Origin: Thermoflavimicrobium dichotomicum
GTDB lineage: Bacteria; Bacillota; Bacilli; Thermoactinomycetales; Thermoactinomycetaceae
NCBI RefSeq assembly: GCF_900114055.1
Contig: NZ_FORR01000003.1
Coordinates: forward strand, 124,001 to 188,000
Direction: 5' to 3'
Length of the DNA: 64,000 nucleotides
Position numbers and translations under genes: made by a program. Of this stretch, positions 62,566-64,000 are shown one piece after another (position 1 is the stretch's first letter; each line of letters opens with the position of its first letter). The notes below the pieces were generated by a model. It saw only the letters and a program-made list of their open reading frames with translations, did not search any database and was not told where the DNA came from.

Positions 62566-64000
62566 AAATTGAACGAGTGAAGTTTCACGGTTTTGGCAAG
62601 TGGATGGATCAATCATTCTCGTTTACAGATGGTTTGAATTTAATTGAAGCGAATAATGAAGCAGGGAAAAGTACACTCTTGCAAGGAATTTTGGCATTAT
62701 TATATGGAGAGAAAAAAGAGGGTCTAAAAACAAAAAGGGCTGCTGATTGGTATAACCAATATATCCCATGGCAGGCCGTACATCGTTATGGTGGCGAAAT
62801 TGATTATACGATAGGAGCAGAAAAATATCGATTATATAGAAACTTGCTTATTGATAAAGATGTGGAGCAATTAATCCATTTAACACGAAATGAAGACTGG
62901 ACAAATCGTTTCCCCATGGACAGGAAAAAGGATCGGCTTATTTTGGAGAGGCAACTCGGGCTGTCTAGTGATCAATTCAGGCATATCGTTTTTTTTACAA
63001 CTTATTCACTGATCCCGGACAATCATAGAAAAGAGCTGGCTGAACAAAAGTTATTTGATAAATTGCGTTCCATAATCAGAGATGGTGAAGAATGGGATAT
63101 TCGATCTGTCAAACAGGAGCTGGAAGCAAAAAGCAAAAAAGAATCACGTCATTCAACAATGAAATGGAAAGAGCTTCAGGAGCTGGAGAAGGAATGTCGA
63201 AAGTTAGAAGAGGCGTATCAACAACAAAAGGAAAATGAAGCGAAATGGGTTGAGTTATCTGAAGAATATCAAACGCTTATACAAAAAGAAAAAGAAACAG
63301 AAGCAAAGATTGAAGAATTGTTGGCGAATATAAACAGACAAAAGACGCAAATGGAAATCGAAAAGTTTATGATTCAGGAAAATGCCTTAAAAGAAAAAAT
63401 GTCTCATGTTAAACGATTGATGGAGAAAAAGAAGCATCTGCAGCAAAAAAGAGAAGAAATTCAGCCACCTCAATGGATCGGACCAGAAGAAATCAATGAG
63501 ATTCGACAAACTTTAAAAGACAGAAAGGAAAAAGAGCTGTCTTTATTGGAATTGAAGAAAAACATGGAGCAGGTAAAACAGGAACAGAAAAAAGTGGAAA
63601 ATCAGTACGAGAGATTATTGGAAATGGAAGTAAGTGAACCTGAACGGATGCTCTCCAATCTTCATCGGTATCACCAGTGGGAAGAGTTATTAACAAAAGG
63701 TGTGAAAAAAGAAGAAGAAGCAGAACTGGAATGGATCGAAAAAGATTTGTCTTTAATCAGGCGATTACAGGAAGAAGAAGCAGGTATTCGTGAAAAATTG
63801 GATCAGGCAGTACAACCGAAAAAAGGGCTCCGTTTATGGTGGTGGCTAACAGCTGGAAGTGGGGTAGCCACTATTGTTCTTTATATTCTCTTTCCTTGGG
63901 TATGGATCATACCCGGATTCATGACACTCTTTTGTTTTTATCCGATGTGGCGTGAGAAAATCAAAGAGGATGCGGAAAAGAAGTATATTCATTCTCTACA
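62562..64000 (+). CDS. yhaN: YhaN-like SMC-type ATPase (partial, right edge)
   Basis: The frame opens at ATG 62562, overlapping the yhaO stop by 4 bases, and runs off the window. The N-terminus is an SMC/Rad50-like P-loop: MKIERVKFHGFGKW, then LIEANNEAGKSTLLQ (Walker A NNEAGKST, about 32-39). Long coiled coils follow, and a hydrophobic hairpin (LWWWLTAGSGVATIVLYIL and a second segment, about 426-463) is typical of YhaN. It forms a membrane-associated nuclease complex with YhaO. Confidence 0.85.
   Translation, partial: MKIERVKFHGFGKWMDQSFSFTDGLNLIEANNEAGKSTLLQGILALLYGEKKEGLKTKRAADWYNQYIPWQAVHRYGGEIDYTIGAEKYRLYRNLLIDKDVEQLIHLTRNEDWTNRFPMDRKKDRLILERQLGLSSDQFRHIVFFTTYSLIPDNHRKELAEQKLFDKLRSIIRDGEEWDIRSVKQELEAKSKKESRHSTMKWKELQELEKECRKLEEAYQQQKENEAKWVELSEEYQTLIQKEKETEAKIEELLANINRQKTQMEIEKFMIQENALKEKMSHVKRLMEKKKHLQQKREEIQPPQWIGPEEINEIRQTLKDRKEKELSLLELKKNMEQVKQEQKKVENQYERLLEMEVSEPERMLSNLHRYHQWEELLTKGVKKEEEAELEWIEKDLSLIRRLQEEEAGIREKLDQAVQPKKGLRLWWWLTAGSGVATIVLYILFPWVWIIPGFMTLFCFYPMWREKIKEDAEKKYIHSL

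Overview
The window comes from a low-GC, endospore-forming Firmicute of the order Bacillales. It holds a cotJ spore-coat operon, an alpha/beta-type SASP beside a YtcI/MbcS-like acyl-CoA synthetase (the pair is also adjacent in Bacillus subtilis), a gamma-type SASP, ylbF/ylbG, yhaO/yhaN and greA. Several unsecreted subtilisin-like proteases and a MinD-MinE pair suggest a Thermoactinomycetaceae-like lineage, but that is an inference from gene content. I saw no rRNA, tRNA or CRISPR array.

Region by region. 0-16 kb is housekeeping: an NYN-domain protein, Asp23, YugN, an M20 amidohydrolase, CBS, fructosamine kinase, cupin, SPFH plus ribbon-helix-helix, an S8 protease, a CorC-type membrane protein, a PrcB-like lipoprotein, YlbF/YlbG, an MFS pump and MinD/MinE. 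16-20 kb has a tandem Myb/SANT-like regulator, small unknown genes and a decayed efflux locus (truncated TetR and an MFS gene with an in-frame amber codon). 20.3-23.8 kb encodes three membrane-anchored DUF4309-like proteins, one with a J-like cytosolic domain. 23.8-24.2 kb is a 403-bp IS200/IS605-type remnant with folded, omega-RNA-like sequence and no tnpA or tnpB.

The centrepiece is 24.4-33.4 kb. The spore-coat gene cotJC is split: its 5' part follows cotJA-cotJB at 32.7-33.4 kb, and its 3' part lies at 24.4-24.7 kb. Both junctions carry the same 11-bp core (GTTAATTTATA). Recombination across the core would release a 7,957-bp circle and restore a continuous 189-codon cotJC. The element encodes a large serine recombinase next to one end, a small divergent protein, and a three-gene cargo: TM2-TerB protein, BrxD-like P-loop ATPase and Lhr-like DEAD helicase. 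That composition matches the Shango anti-phage system. This looks like a skin-type sporulation-gene element carrying a defence system.

33.6-43.3 kb is again chromosomal: SASPs, acyl-CoA synthetase, two convergent S8 proteases, DUF502, phosphatidylserine decarboxylase, a rhomboid lacking its catalytic serine, and an MFS protein. 43.2-50.9 kb is a patchwork of oxidoreductases (AKR, ADH, ALDH), a GC-rich MFS gene, a YqhC-like AraC regulator and several gene relics. 51-54.7 kb is a CitM-PrpF-LysR tricarboxylate locus. 55-64 kb has an amidase lipoprotein, a sulfurtransferase, a 2-hydroxyacid dehydrogenase, GreA, FabF, and YhaO-YhaN running off the right edge.
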